51,568 bases of DNA from Gamarada debralockiae. Lineage: Eukaryota > Ascomycota > Leotiomycetes > Helotiales > Hyphodiscaceae. Below are positions 1 through 10,858 of this stretch, piece after piece (positions within the stretch are counted from its first letter, which is position 1; each line of letters starts with the position of its first letter). The position numbers and the translations under genes were made by a program. The DNA lies in NCBI GenBank assembly GCA_002803225.1, contig NXFV01000380.1, positions 1-51,568 on the forward strand. The letters run 5' to 3'. Below the pieces are notes generated by a model. The model saw nothing but the letters and a program-made list of their open reading frames with translations. It made no database searches and was not told the DNA's origin.

Positions 1-1680
1 AGCCGCCTATACAATCAGCTGTATAATTAGCTACTAGTACAACTAGTATGTGAAGCTAGTAGCTAAGGATAGAGTATAAGTAAAGGCTATTGGCCTACTT
101 GAAGGAGGGCAAGCTTGAGTTCATTATTCACAAGTACATAAGTACTACAGAACCTCTTTTCACCTACTATGAATACAACCACTATTATCTCTTTTACCGT
201 ATTGCTACTTCTATGATATACTATAATCCCTCCTGTTGCCCTCTAGCTACCTATAGCTGTTGCAATAGCTCTTACTTATACTCCATTCCTAGCTACTAGC
301 CTTATATGAGCTAAGATTAGCATTTCTAATTCCTTTGGAGGTCACTAAGGTCTAAGCCTCTAGCTCTTGGATCACCTTGTACTTTATGGCCTTCTAGACC
401 CTTAGGGCTTTCACGAGTCTAGATTAACCCCTTTAAGTCCCTTTAAGCCTAGATTACTCCTTTATGGCCCAGGCCATATTCTAGTCCTTCAATTTGACGG
501 TTTGCTAACTAGGCAAACACAAGCAGCGGTGTGAATAGCGTTGACTGTGACGGTTCTGGCGAATGTCCCCTGATCGTACCTGGCTGCGCGTGAGTCACGC
601 GCAACATGGGAGCCTAGTGTACTAGCGCGTCCTACAGATATATTAGACTTCATGTACTTGCAGAACCTTCTCCTCTCTCCTTAGCTTAGTATCTTCGTAA
701 AATACAGCACCTTCTGCACAGAGTTTTCAATGCTTGAGGCTTCATTGTGTAGTGTGACGGCGGGATCGATGCAAAGGTCTGAAGCGCGGAGTTCAAAGAT
801 CACGGTATATTGGAAAATACTAAGCTAGGGAAGAAAGGAGAGAATATGAGGATCCGATGACCCTTTGTATCCTTCGGCCGGCCCTAGTGTCGTTTCATAT
901 GGCTCTGCCCAAACCGTCACATGTAGAGCTGTCACATTCAAGGCTTTTAATCTTTAGCTTTTGTAAGTCTAAATCAACTCCTTCAAGGCCGTTGCATTTG
1001 TTGAGCCAGGGCTTAGTATTAGCGTAGTTTACGCTTCTATGTTCGATCTTAGTGCTATTAGTCCTTAAAGCTTCTACAAGTCTAGATTGACCCCTTGCTT
1101 AATATTTTGCCTTGATTGCAAGATCTTTTTGGACCTTTTCCAACTGCGTCACAGAGTACTCGATAGCGCGATTCTACCCAGTTCAGAAAGGGATTTATCG
1201 CAAATGCTAAGGAGTCCTTATATTCCTATTGTAGAAACTCACCACTTGACTAAAATAACACCAGCTCTTGTAAACGGGGGGGTGGCCACGTAGGGTTGAG
1301 GTCTTCTAAAGCAATTAATACGGCAGTTGTAAATTAAATTGTCACGTGTAGGGGGAAGGTTGGAATAGCCTCAGAAAAATCTAGCCTACAGTAAGCCTCA
1401 CCCCACCTACAGCCTTGCCTCGCCTCGAAAAAAAGTGTGCTAGCCTTCTTCAAGCTGGCCTAAGGGTGTAGGGCTGCTTGCCTAGCCTGTAGTTAGGCTA
1501 GATACAGGCTGAGAAAGTCGTTTCGCTGAGAGCAAGTGAGGATGATTTGGGAGAAGCGAGACTGGAGCAGATGAGAGCTTCAAGGGTGGCTGAGACGGAG
1601 AAAAAGAAAAGTTGGGAATGGAAACCAGTGCAAACGCCAAAACGATTTTATTGTTGCGGCTCTATAGGGACGGAAAGCCT
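1..1680. other. AT-rich intergenic region with degraded repeats
   Basis: No credible gene is seen here; open frames are short and lack family signatures. The stretch carries several diverged copies of a motif resembling 'agtctagattaacccctt' (near 408-432, 965-985 and 1077-1096), which suggests an old, mutated repeat. It also holds a near-perfect 17-bp palindrome centred on TGAGTCA (about 586-602) and a 51-bp module (753-803) that recurs inverted at 49618-49668. A 660-720 segment resembles 4625-4700. The picture is of decayed repetitive DNA. Confidence 0.6.
753..803 (+). repeat. 51-bp module, copy A
   Basis: The reverse complement of this segment matches 49618-49668 at 49 of 51 positions. The two differences are both C in this copy versus T in the other, when read on the strand of the distal copy. 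The flanks do not match. No function is known; it may be a remnant of a dispersed repeat. Confidence 0.8.
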
Positions 1681-3728
1681 TTAGATCGTGGGAAAATGTG
1701 TTGCACTCGCTTTGTTTTTCTTCAAAGTCAATCTACTTCTACTATACAAGCTGGAACACAGAGGGCTCTCCAAGTTCTGCTTCTTCGAGTTTCTCTTTCT
1801 CCTTCTGTGAACGCCTCCACGGCGCTTCATGATGTCTTCGACATAACAGTCTCCGATGAGCTCATGGCACGTTTCATGCGCGCAAGAGTCTGAGGCGCAT
1901 TCGGAGGTGCGTATCACATATGGAGTACCAACACCATTGAATATCGCTATGGTGTCTCCAACCCCCGCATCTTCTGGGCACATCATCCAGCCTCCCCTTT
2001 CGTTTTGGCAAATGCAGCGACCTCTCATAGAGTCTACCAGGGCCTTGACACGTGATCGCATTCGGAGTAAGGGCTTCGGGAGCAGATACGCCTGGTCCTT
2101 TGGCAAATGATCGTCTTTTCCCCCACGAAAGTATTCTTCACCTTTGGCAAGATTTGGTTGCAGACCTTCCCTCCATTCTCCAGTGGCATCTTGGCCAGTG
2201 TTATCTACGTTGTTCATGCTGTCCAACAAAATCTTTCGGAGCTTGCTTGCCGCTTTGCCATTTCCCATGAACACTAAGCGAAAGAAGTTATGAGACCAGC
2301 GTTGACCTCGAACCCACGGTGGGCCTTGCCGTTCCCGATTTGCGGCATAAGTCTCCCACCACTTTTGAAGGGATTTTTCTCATCTGTGTGACGCCATCCA
2401 TTGTCGAGAATCCTTCACCCTTTTCGGAATGTTACTGTGCTTCCAGCCAGTAAGATGCAAGATTTTTCTATCTTCGGAGATCCTCCAAGGCCGATTATAG
2501 AAGCCTTTAAGCTTACATAAGGGGCTTTCCTCCCTTGCAGCCATGCACCCGTTTGTTGCACGCCAGTCAGGGATCCATGAAGGAATGGCTGAGGTCATTC
2601 TGTGGAATGACCCAGCATTCTGTAACACTTCACTAAGTCTACCAAATCCCCATTCTCTGTTGATTAGGTTACCGCCAGCGTGGTGAACATCTCCTCGATT
2701 GACCATTCACAATTGATAGGCAGTTCAACCTGAGGTCTCTCAAGTCGTTGTCGTTTGTGTGCCTTCTCATGGTCACATTTCGGTGTCACGTCATCACTCA
2801 GTCCTCGCATGGCGTAGGCCCTATCCCTGTCATCGGCACAGCGTGCAGAGTGGAATTGAGTAAGTAGCTGGAGAAGGGGAAACCTGTCGCCTGGAGTAGT
2901 CATGCTTTTCAAAGGTTTCGCTTGTTGTTCGTCCGCAATATTTTGGAGCATGGTAGCTACATTGTCGTTCATTAGAAATTGTGGATCGAGAGGATGCTCT
3001 ATTTCATGTGACCTGCAGAGCTTGTTGATATAGACCGCACCTTCAGCGAACTTGTCAAAGTCCATGAAAGTAGTACCACAGTAAATAGTCGGCTTTTTTG
3101 CAAGTACGACTTCCTGAATGATCCATCGACGCATGAATCAGGGTCGCAAGAACAGTTTGCGAAAAGGCTCCTGTCCGTTGGTCCCAAAAGATTCTCGAAT
3201 CCCTTCCTCAATAGATGTTCTAGCCTGATCCATATCTAGAATGTCTCCATGCCCATAAGTTATGTACTCAGACACGGTTGACAATTCCTCAAATGTGTAC
3301 TTATCCAGGAATTCGAGAACCCTTGATGCATCGTCACCTTCGTCGCCAATCCAAACAATGACCTCTCTAGCTTGACTGTAGATTTTCGACATCCCCCTAA
3401 CTTGGCGCGACTTCTAATTGTCGTCTTGCTGGTTGATGCAGGCAGCATCGACCCATAAATTCCTTCCTCGATCAGGCCAGCGAAGTGCGCGGAGAGCAGC
3501 GTCTAGAGATGCCGTGATTTTAATGTGGTCCTCACCGCTATTGCACAACAAAGTCTTTGTGAACGTTGATGGTCCCCAGGCATAAGATAGTGCCTCATAT
3601 GACATGTTGTAGCTCTGGTAGTGCTTCAAATTGCATCGAAGAGGTGCGGCATAATCGGCAGACGGATGAAGATAGAGGACGCGCGTGAAGTCATTCTCAT
3701 TGAGAGGACAGTACTGGTATGGTGTCAT
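1681..3728 (-). pseudogene. HET-domain (heterokaryon incompatibility) protein, pseudogene
   Basis: HET-domain proteins act in fungal allorecognition and trigger cell death when incompatible strains fuse. The ATG at 3728 opens a frame with the hallmarks of the family: YEALSYAWG near the start, then LWVDAACINQQDDN, then IYSQAREVIVWIGDE, LFLRP and WIIQEVVLA. The C-terminal part (1681-2274) has the usual GDTIAIFNG...PYVIR...LIGDCYVEDIM signature. The gene is broken four times: an in-frame TAG at 3414-3416 (after INQQDDN), a TGA at 3138-3140 (where LFLRP is normally followed by Trp), a frameshift near 2665-2676 (homology moves from MFTTLAV to NLINREWG), and a TGA at 2380-2382. No intron can plausibly remove these stops, because conserved sequence reads straight through on both sides. 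No function is expected. Confidence 0.88.
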
Positions 3729-4169
3729 AGTCAGAGACCAGCAAACTAATAGGAGAATGAGTGATCCGCGTCGTTCGAAGGTCAGGTGGAGGAAAGACTC
3801 AAAGGGTCTCTGCGCTTTGGACAACAGTGTCAATCGTAGCACGAGAAAAATAGGATGTACTCTAGAAATGAGGCTGGCATATCCACTTCCAGAGGAGCAG
3901 TATGATAGGTCAATCCAACACCTGCTTTCAAGAAGTTATCAACCCTGAAGCGTTCAAAAATGGTGTGATTAAGGCGACCGTTGTGGGTTGGCGCTCACAT
4001 GTGGAGCGCGTATTCTGAACGTCGATGTCAGCCCAAATCCGAGTTAATTAGTCTACCTTTGGCTGATAACACCGCTTGGCAGGGGTTGAGGCAGCGCGGG
4101 GATATAGCTCCGTGGTAGCTAGAATAGTACTAGTGCATGGGCAAAATCTGGGCCACACATTAACTAGAG

Positions 4170-4473
4170 TGCTAGCCTGCGGCTTGCACGAAGCCTTCGC
4201 ACTTTCACCAAGGATTAGCATCACAGTCACGTGAAAATGGGTAACTCTTGGCAAAGTTTACGTAAGCTCGGAACGGCGTAACTTATACCCGGTTTTCGGT
4301 GGTGGAAGTGTTCGGTAAGCTTTTCGAAGCCCCTTCTATTCTTAGCAAGCTAAGAAGTACTGAGAGATGGGCTGACACTGATTTCGCAATCTACAGATTA
4401 TTCTAATATATCTTTCTAGAATTCTAATACTTTAGTGAATTCCGAAGGCTTCGTGTGAGCCGCAGGCTGGCAC
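4170..4473. mobile_element. Inverted-repeat element (MITE-like), about 0.3 kb
   Basis: The 31-bp segment at 4170-4200 and the reverse complement of 4443-4473 agree at about 28 of 31 positions; the core is GCCTGCGGC followed by ACGAAGCCTTCG. They enclose about 240 bp without coding capacity. The size and structure suit a miniature inverted-repeat element, but no target-site duplication was recognised, so the outer boundary is open. Confidence 0.5.
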
Positions 4474-4521
4474 CCATGTAAACCAATTAATACGGTATAT
4501 ACATCGCATGAGGTGACGAAA

Positions 4522-4551
4522 GTCAGGTCAGGTGATGTCAGGTCAGGTGAT
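4522..4551 (+). repeat. 15-bp tandem duplication
   Basis: Two adjacent perfect copies of gtcaggtcaggtgat lie here. Each contains an internal gtcag/gtcag doublet. No regulatory meaning is known. Confidence 0.85.
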
Positions 4552-5354
4552 AACAGTCTGAAAATCAAGGCTGCTGCGGCTTGAATAACTATTGAGGCCT
4601 TAAAAATAAGGCCATAACTAACCTTTCGCAGTTAGTACACCTCTTCCCTTTCCTTAGCTTAGGTTTTCTCGTGAATACAGCACCTTTTGCAAGTATCTCC
4701 CCTTGTGAGAACCCCTTTACAAAGCTATCACAATTATATTTTTACTATTTACAATATTTTATTAAAGTAGTATGGGCGGAGCTTCCCACCCGGAAGTTCT
4801 TATGGCATATATGGCTAACCCAATACTAAGTCAGAATCACGTGATAGTTGTAAGAAAGCCAAACAGGAAGTCACGTGGGGCCGTCCCTCTTGGCAACGGC
4901 TTTGCTGGTCGACATGGCAATGGGCCTAGCGAAGGAACATCCTGCCCCTCCTGCCGGCGGGAGAGTTAAACCCTTTCACTACGTTTCAGGGCACGGGCTT
5001 TAGTATGCAAACAGTCCACCTTGCCGAGGAGCAGCGCATATTCGAGGATGAAATTAGGCTTGTGACCACCGCCAATCAGTTCTGACATACCGTACTAATT
5101 GGTAGACAAGATAATATCTTATGCAATTTTTTGCAACTTTTCGAGATTAAAATAGTGTCTTATACAATTTCGGGTAAAACACCGTATAATACCCTATAGT
5201 TCCAGTGCCTTGAAGCCTGCAGCCTCCTGAATTATAGGCGGTGTCAAATAAGGTAATATCTTATATGAATTTTTGCAGCTTTTTTTGAAATAGAATAGGG
5301 TATTATCTGAGAAGCTCTTAACTGACAGCCATTCTTTTATGTGCCAATTAGTAC

Positions 5355-5417
5355 AGTACAGAATCTTCACCAATTTGAAACCAACACCAGAGTAGCCGCC
5401 AGTGACAATAATCACCT
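5355..5417 (-). pseudogene. Fragment of a short-chain dehydrogenase/reductase exon
   Basis: The minus strand reads VIIVTGGYSGVGFKLVKILY, which matches the beta1-loop-alpha1 nucleotide-binding segment (TGGxxGxG) at the start of classical SDR proteins. A possible acceptor AG lies just before the GTG codon for the first Val. Downstream the frame runs into AT-rich sequence with no SDR active-site YxxxK, so only a relic exon remains. It is too short to say which SDR it came from. Confidence 0.45.
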
Positions 5418-6151
5418 AATTGATTAATAATATAATCAGCTCAACATTCAACAGTATGAGAAAATTTAGCACGAAAGACTTTGTTCGCCTTTCTTGACAA
5501 ATCTGGACATTCCTTCTCAGTGAGAACAGGAGCTTCCGGGTAAAACTGACTCCACTTTTGCCCCATTTGGGTCATTATGGAACCTGCAACTTTGGATGTT
5601 AAAACCTTTATTTACAATGAGGGCTTTTAAGTTTCTCAGTTAGCGGAAATACTGATCGGAGCGGAAATGGGTAATTGCTGTTCCATTATAAATTATAGGA
5701 AAATTGGGAGTGGAGAGTTGTAATATGCCGGAATAGGCGGTTCATCCGAAAATTGTAAACATAGACCATGCCTCTCTGGATATCTATAAGGAAGTTTTGT
5801 GATAACCTGTTACAAGATTTGATCTTTCCTGCATCACAATATTGATTAGTGTCTCACGCCGTGTAGCTCTCATTTTCGCGGCCGCATATATGCCAGAAAG
5901 TGTAATATGGACGTGATCGTATCCACACCAACACGTGCGGGATTTTTGGCGGTCGACATTGGGTACGAACGCTACTTGGGATAAGTGCTGGAGAAATAGA
6001 TAATTCCAAGCAGGTACTGTTCAGTACGAGATCCAGACGATCAGGGATATGGTATTTCGGCCATTGCGGTGGCTTCCGGGAGAGCTAACTTCAGAGAATC
6101 TTTCAACACTGGTAGCTTCGTACTATGACGCTAGATTGAATAATACACCTG

Positions 6152-7090
6152 TCACTCTGCGACCATGGTTGTTAAATCTTTCATCAAGCTCTCCACTGCC
6201 CACTTCAATGTCGTCTCCATATCCACATCCGGATCTTTATCAGTCTGTGCTTCAATCCTCGACTCTTGTAGAACTTCTTTCTTCATGCTGCCGTTCACAT
6301 CTCCATTCTCAAACATCCATCGATGATCCGCAACGTAATTTGGCCAGACAATCTTATCAAAATATCCCGGTGGATCTTGCCAGAAGCCTTCACGCAGTAC
6401 ATATCCTGATCTTGTTTCTCGTCGAGCTTTCGATTTCGCATAGCTGGCCTGGAGAAAGTACTTGACGTCTATGTAATTGTGAATAGCTGACATTGAATCG
6501 GAGTAGAGCAGAAAACCGTCGAAGATACAGAGTTTCAATGCCCGGAGACTTGAATCCAGTAAGCCGTAACCAATATTTCCTGGTTCTGTCCATTTCTTGA
6601 CTTTTGCCTTTAGCTCCACAATGGTGGAGTCTGGTACAAGACATTCACCGACCTCGTTTTGGTCTTCCGTAGACTTAAAGTCGGGCTGCAAAGTCAGATC
6701 CGGCTTTCAAGCAGTATAGAATCCACCCACAGGGAAAGTGCCATGCTTCTTAATATAGTCTAAGGCTGTAATCATCTCCGGGATCATAAGTGCTTCGGCA
6801 CAATCCCCGTCTTTTAGACCATGTTTGAAGGCAAGGCTTAGAAGGATCAGTATGGGATGGAAAGTTTGCATATTGAATCTAGAAGGTCTTGTTGGAGAGC
6901 ATAATTCCAGGGCGCAAATGAGCGAAGAAGTCATTTAGACTCACTTTTTTTCTTCCTTAAAGAAATCATCCTCGTGCAAAATAAATGTGTTTGGGAAAAT
7001 ATCATGCAGCAGCCTGCTTAATGTCGTCTTCCCGCTGGACGAGGCACCACTTATGCCCACCACCAATGCTCTTGTTCCAGGCTCTACCAT
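6152..7090 (-). CDS. NRK1: Nicotinamide riboside kinase (NRK1-like)
   Basis: This kinase would phosphorylate nicotinamide riboside to NMN in cytosolic NAD+ salvage. Exons are 7090-6945, 6836-6731 and 6685-6152 (introns of 108 and 45 bp, GT..AG, phases consistent), giving 261 aa. The ATG at 7090 sits in a good context (CACCATGG) directly before the P-loop GASSSGKT at residues 15-22. EDDFF follows, then the family motifs DCAEAL, STEDQNEVG, FDGFLLYS, FLQASYAKSKARRE and PGYFDKIVWPNYVADHRWMFE. Length is normal for fungal NRKs, and no stop or frameshift lies in the exons. The fungal motif usually written DWDC appears as DGDC here. It is one of two intact genes in a zone of pseudogenes. The function call rests on motif recognition, and uridine-kinase-like relatives are the alternative. 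Confidence 0.88.
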
Positions 7091-8364
7091 GGTGCAATGA
7101 GTGAATCTAGATGCGTTATGTAGGTAGGGAGCTTTCAACCAAGTGTTATATTGCGCGTTGTCTTTCCGTTCACGCAGCTTAATGACGGCAAGAAAATGTT
7201 TGGTGGGTCAGGTGACCGCTCGCCTCGGTTTCCCTTGCACGGCGATTTTACACCAAAATCGCAAATTCTGACCACTTATAACTTTACCACCATAATAGCT
7301 ATCAACTTGATTCTTACTTTCAGAAATAGAGCTAAATTGTGCGACTAATTTAGAATAACAACACTGTTTTTACTATTATAGAATAATAAAGGTTCTGTGA
7401 CGGGTTGCACCCGATATTATGCTTGGCGGCGAGGCGCCTGCGCTGCCATGTGAACAGGCGCACAGTTCATGCCACTGCCACTAGCGGCCACGACACCTCT
7501 TATTTTCTACGATGCAGACTCTTCTTCCCTTTTCTTCTTTAGCTAATTCTTCTTGTAATACAAACGAGCTTTTGCACTGCGTACTTTGCATCTGCCCCGT
7601 GACAATAGTGATAGATAAAAGAGCTAAAGAAATTGCTGTATATACTAAAAAATAAGGAGGATATGTATAAGGAGCTTCAAAAGCTCTGGGACCAGGTAGA
7701 CTCATATGACTTCTGGCACTATATAGAGTAATTGACTTGCAAAATTAAGAATGTAATTGAAGTGTGTAATTAGCTACTAATAATTAATTTACAACTTTAG
7801 TTTAAGCTTAAAATACTTATTATTTGAATTGTAGTGATTTATATAAGCTAGAGGGTCATTTTCATGATTCTCCTTAGGTGGGCGGAGAGCCGCAACTCTT
7901 ACTATTTCCCACATCGGCCCATTCTGTTTAGCCTATCATGACATATCACGACACCGTACCTTACACAACTGCTGCGAATAAAGATACAATACAAAGGGGC
8001 TACGATATCTGGTTAGGACTCTTGCTGGGTTTCTGAGTTACCAGTTCTGAGAGCATATATTAACTTGAATGACTTTCTACACTACATGTTCCACGACCCC
8101 TATATATACCCTATTGCCTCCCTATTAGAAGAATGTAGCTTATATTTACAGGGCATGAGTCACTGTATTTATAAGCTTTGCCACCCCTGATTGCCACCAC
8201 TATTACCACCACTGTATTAGTCTTCGGTATTTCCCAACAACTCTTAGGGAATTATGACACTACATCTGGTGGATGATCAAGGCAATTAAGAGATTTCAGT
8301 TCCTTGAATGAGAAAGAACTTAAGAGTAGCTTCCAGAATTTTGCAATCCAAGAGGTTGATGGAG
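7091..8364. other. Intergenic, AT-rich
   Basis: Only short low-complexity open frames are visible. The segment holds the NRK1 upstream region and the downstream flank of the AIM9-like gene. No repeat with a second copy in the window was recognised. Confidence 0.5.
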
Positions 8365-10197
8365 TTAATCTATTTCCTCGTGATCCTGAAATGGCCAGAA
8401 CTCGTCAAATTCCCTCCTCTCTTCTTCCGTCTCAGCGCCCTCCGCCATCTCATTTTTAATAAGTCTAGCTTTCTCCCTCGCTTTCTCAAATTCATCATTC
8501 TGCACCCAACCTTCAATGTTTATTCCGATAAAGTCGCGTACCTCCTGCATTTGTTCGTCAGCATTCCTCTGCTTGGCATCCCTGGCAAGACATTCCTCGA
8601 CCTCTGCTCGGGAGTAGTGGACTGGAGGACTATCTTCTGGAGAAAATATCTCAGACCAATGTGCCAGTGTCTTGATCAATTGGGCTTGGAGCGATGTATT
8701 ATCGCCTTCCCATGGCCGGCCAGCAGTGTCGTACAGCTGGTTCCTCAAAATAAGGTTGTGCTTTCCCATTGCATGGAAGTGAGCCTTGTTAAGACTACTG
8801 GTGTAACCAACGTAGAAGTAATGGACTTGCCGTCGGCGGCATAGCTCCATCTCTATTTCCTTGTCGCCGTCGGTCATGGCGACAAAATCCTTCGCAAGTT
8901 TTGGACGCCGAAAGTTCTCGGAATCATCATCACCGTAATTCTGGAAATGCTTGGGGATCTTCGCTTGTAAGAAAATCGGAAGGATAGTAGCATGTTGCCA
9001 GTCGATGATGCCGGTGATGTTGCCGGAGTCGGAGATAAATATGTTACTAGATGAGAGGTCAGGGTGACGAATAGTAGGTACGTGCAGCTCCTCTGCTTTA
9101 GGACCGAGGTAGGCAGCGACCTTTAAGTAGTCCAACAGATAGTTGATCTGCACCTGTGGATCTACCTTTTGACGACCATAGAACTCCCTATAGAGTGGTT
9201 CACGCGGATATCGCTTCTCGCCGAATCTCCGGAGCCACAGGACCTCCCTCTCACCGACTGCTCTCAATAGCTCTTCACTATTCTCCCCTGAAAATTTCCT
9301 GGTTAGTTGGTATAGGATCATATATGAAGGGTGCTTACAAGGCCCGCGATTGGCAGCAAGTTCATTTCGCTTCTGATACCACCAGAGATACTCGGTCGAG
9401 GGGCCTATGCAGAATCTACCGATATCTTTGAAGCCTCTGTTTTTGGGCATATCCACGCTCTTGACTTCAGCATCCAAGAAATCTTTGAAGAAAAGACTAC
9501 CACTGGCGGGGAACTGAATGCTAAACAGAAACCTTTCTATATCCACTATTTTCTCGATAACTGCCATCCTCTCCTTAAATGTCATAGTATACCACGTATC
9601 TGCCAACTCTCTGCCTTGAACCCGCTCCATTATAATATATTCAGAGCCAATTCGATTAGACGCCGATGAGTTCCAATCGAAGACCTTAGGAATTGGAACA
9701 CCATGAATACGCAGAAACTCCATTGTCGCAACTTCACTAGCGACGCCGTATTTGCGAGGAATATTTGAAGGATATGGGAGGCGCGCGATGACCTTCAACC
9801 CATCACGGAAGGTTGCTTCAAAGATACGGTACGAACCACCCTCTGAAATCTTTGTGAAGAGTATAATATCTGTACTTGGCAGCCCGACAGATTTGGCAAT
9901 GACACGACATAGCTCATTTACGTTGAAATAGAGTCGCCTCTCAGAGAGCCGCAGATGCTCGTTGTAACTGAACACGTATAAAGGTTAGCGAAAGTGGATA
10001 TCAATCAATACTTGGTGTGTCCTATCAACTTACAGCCATCTACCAGACGTGTAATTGAAGAGTGGGTTGGCAGGATCACTAGTGTCGGCCGTGTCTTCGT
10101 GACGTTTTCCTATGCTGGCGGAAAATTTTCGATTGTCTCTACCGCATGGGAAGCGAATGGAACGAAGAACTTTTCGGATAAGAAAATTCCTCTGCAT
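8365..10197 (-). CDS. AIM9-like mitochondrial APH-family phosphotransferase
   Basis: Exons 10197-10034 and 9967-8365 (66-bp intron, GTAAGT..CAG, phase 2) encode 588 aa. Residues 1-20 (MQRNFLIRKVLRSIRF...) are basic and hydrophobic, as in a mitochondrial presequence. FNYTSGRWL/YNEHLRLSERRLYFNV at the splice junction is typical of the fungal AIM9 group. The APH/kinase fold shows HPDLSSSN (Asp358, Asn363; Brenner-type catalytic loop) and IIDWQ (Asp377, metal-binding). It is probably a mitochondrial small-molecule kinase; the substrate is unknown even for the yeast protein. The C-terminal 100 residues are Glu/Arg-rich and probably helical. The open frame extends upstream only through a GTG, so the first ATG at 10197 was chosen. 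Confidence 0.83.
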
Positions 10198-10320
10198 TGT
10201 ATAAATAACAGAAGATACCACGGCACTGTTGGCCTGCCGGTATCAGAAAAGCAATTTACTTGCGGTGTTTAGTGATGTTGTGTCGGTCCTTGCAAATAAA
10301 ATCATCCGGTTAGCCGCTAA

Positions 10321-10854
10321 ACTACTAAAATTAGTGGGATAGGAATAAGGCTACGCGCTACGCTGCAGTCCGAGAAAGGCCTTGAGAATCTCGGTATCCG
10401 CTGGGATTACGACAGAGAGGTAGAAGCAAATAGGACGACTTACAATAAGTTTCAATTCCAGCCCAATGCAGGGAAAACTCCTTCGCCCATACGCGAGTGG
10501 CGGGAAAAAAAAAACGGCGGGACGCATGCTGTCATGGGAGTGATATACGTGAAGAAAGACGGATCGGCATAGGACATTACTGAGGGCTGGGACTACTTTC
10601 AAAGGGAGTTTAAGGGTTCTGATTCTGGGGAGGGTTCTTCCTCTCAAGCAGCGACTGGAGGCTCTGGATCTGGAACCGGGGGCTCAAGTTCGTCGGAATG
10701 GGTTTGGTGGAACGATGAAGGCATATGGCATAGCCAGGTAAATGGGGTCGACGAATGGTCCGCACCTGAAAGTGACGCGGATTCGGATTGGATATATAGC
10801 ACCAGACAGAGAAAGTACTTTGTCAAGTATGCTAACGGTGCGGTCGTGAGGTAG
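10321..10854 (+). pseudogene. Coding-like relic with a single in-frame stop, unknown family
   Basis: The + frame is open from just after a TAA at 10318 to a TAG at 10852-10854 except for one TAG at 10570-10572. On both sides of that stop the translation looks like real protein: LGIRWDYDREVE, FQFQPNAGKTPSPIREW and MGVIYVKKDGS before it; EGWDYFQREF, a Gly/Ser-rich stretch, EWVWWNDEGIWHSQVNGVDEW and RKYFVKYANGAVV after it. There is no ATG at the 5' end, and a run of ten A residues (about 10504-10513) is a possible indel site. It may be the 3' part of a decayed gene. I do not recognise the family. Confidence 0.45.
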
Positions 10855-10858
10855 TGAG

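Larger units (their letters stand above)
3729..6151. other. Intergenic region with repeats and a gene relic
   Basis: No intact gene is seen in these 2.4 kb. The region holds an inverted-repeat element (about 4170-4473), a 15-bp tandem duplication (4522-4551), a diverged copy of the 660-720 segment at 4625-4700, an AT-rich imperfect repeat pair (about 5105-5165 and 5255-5310), and a short SDR-like exon relic (about 5355-5417, - strand). Confidence 0.55.

Noticed and set aside
4090..4150. tRNA-like string (gggatatagctccgtggtag) resembling an A box
   Set aside because: No matching B box, acceptor stem or anticodon arm could be built, so neither a tRNA nor a SINE call is supported.
7481..7705. 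74-codon minus-strand frame with a hydrophobic segment
   Set aside because: It is an AT-rich frame without splice partners or family signal; treated as noise.
10198..10221. Upstream GTG start for the AIM9-like protein
   Set aside because: The first ATG (10197) already gives a good mitochondrial presequence; GTG starts are not expected in fungi.
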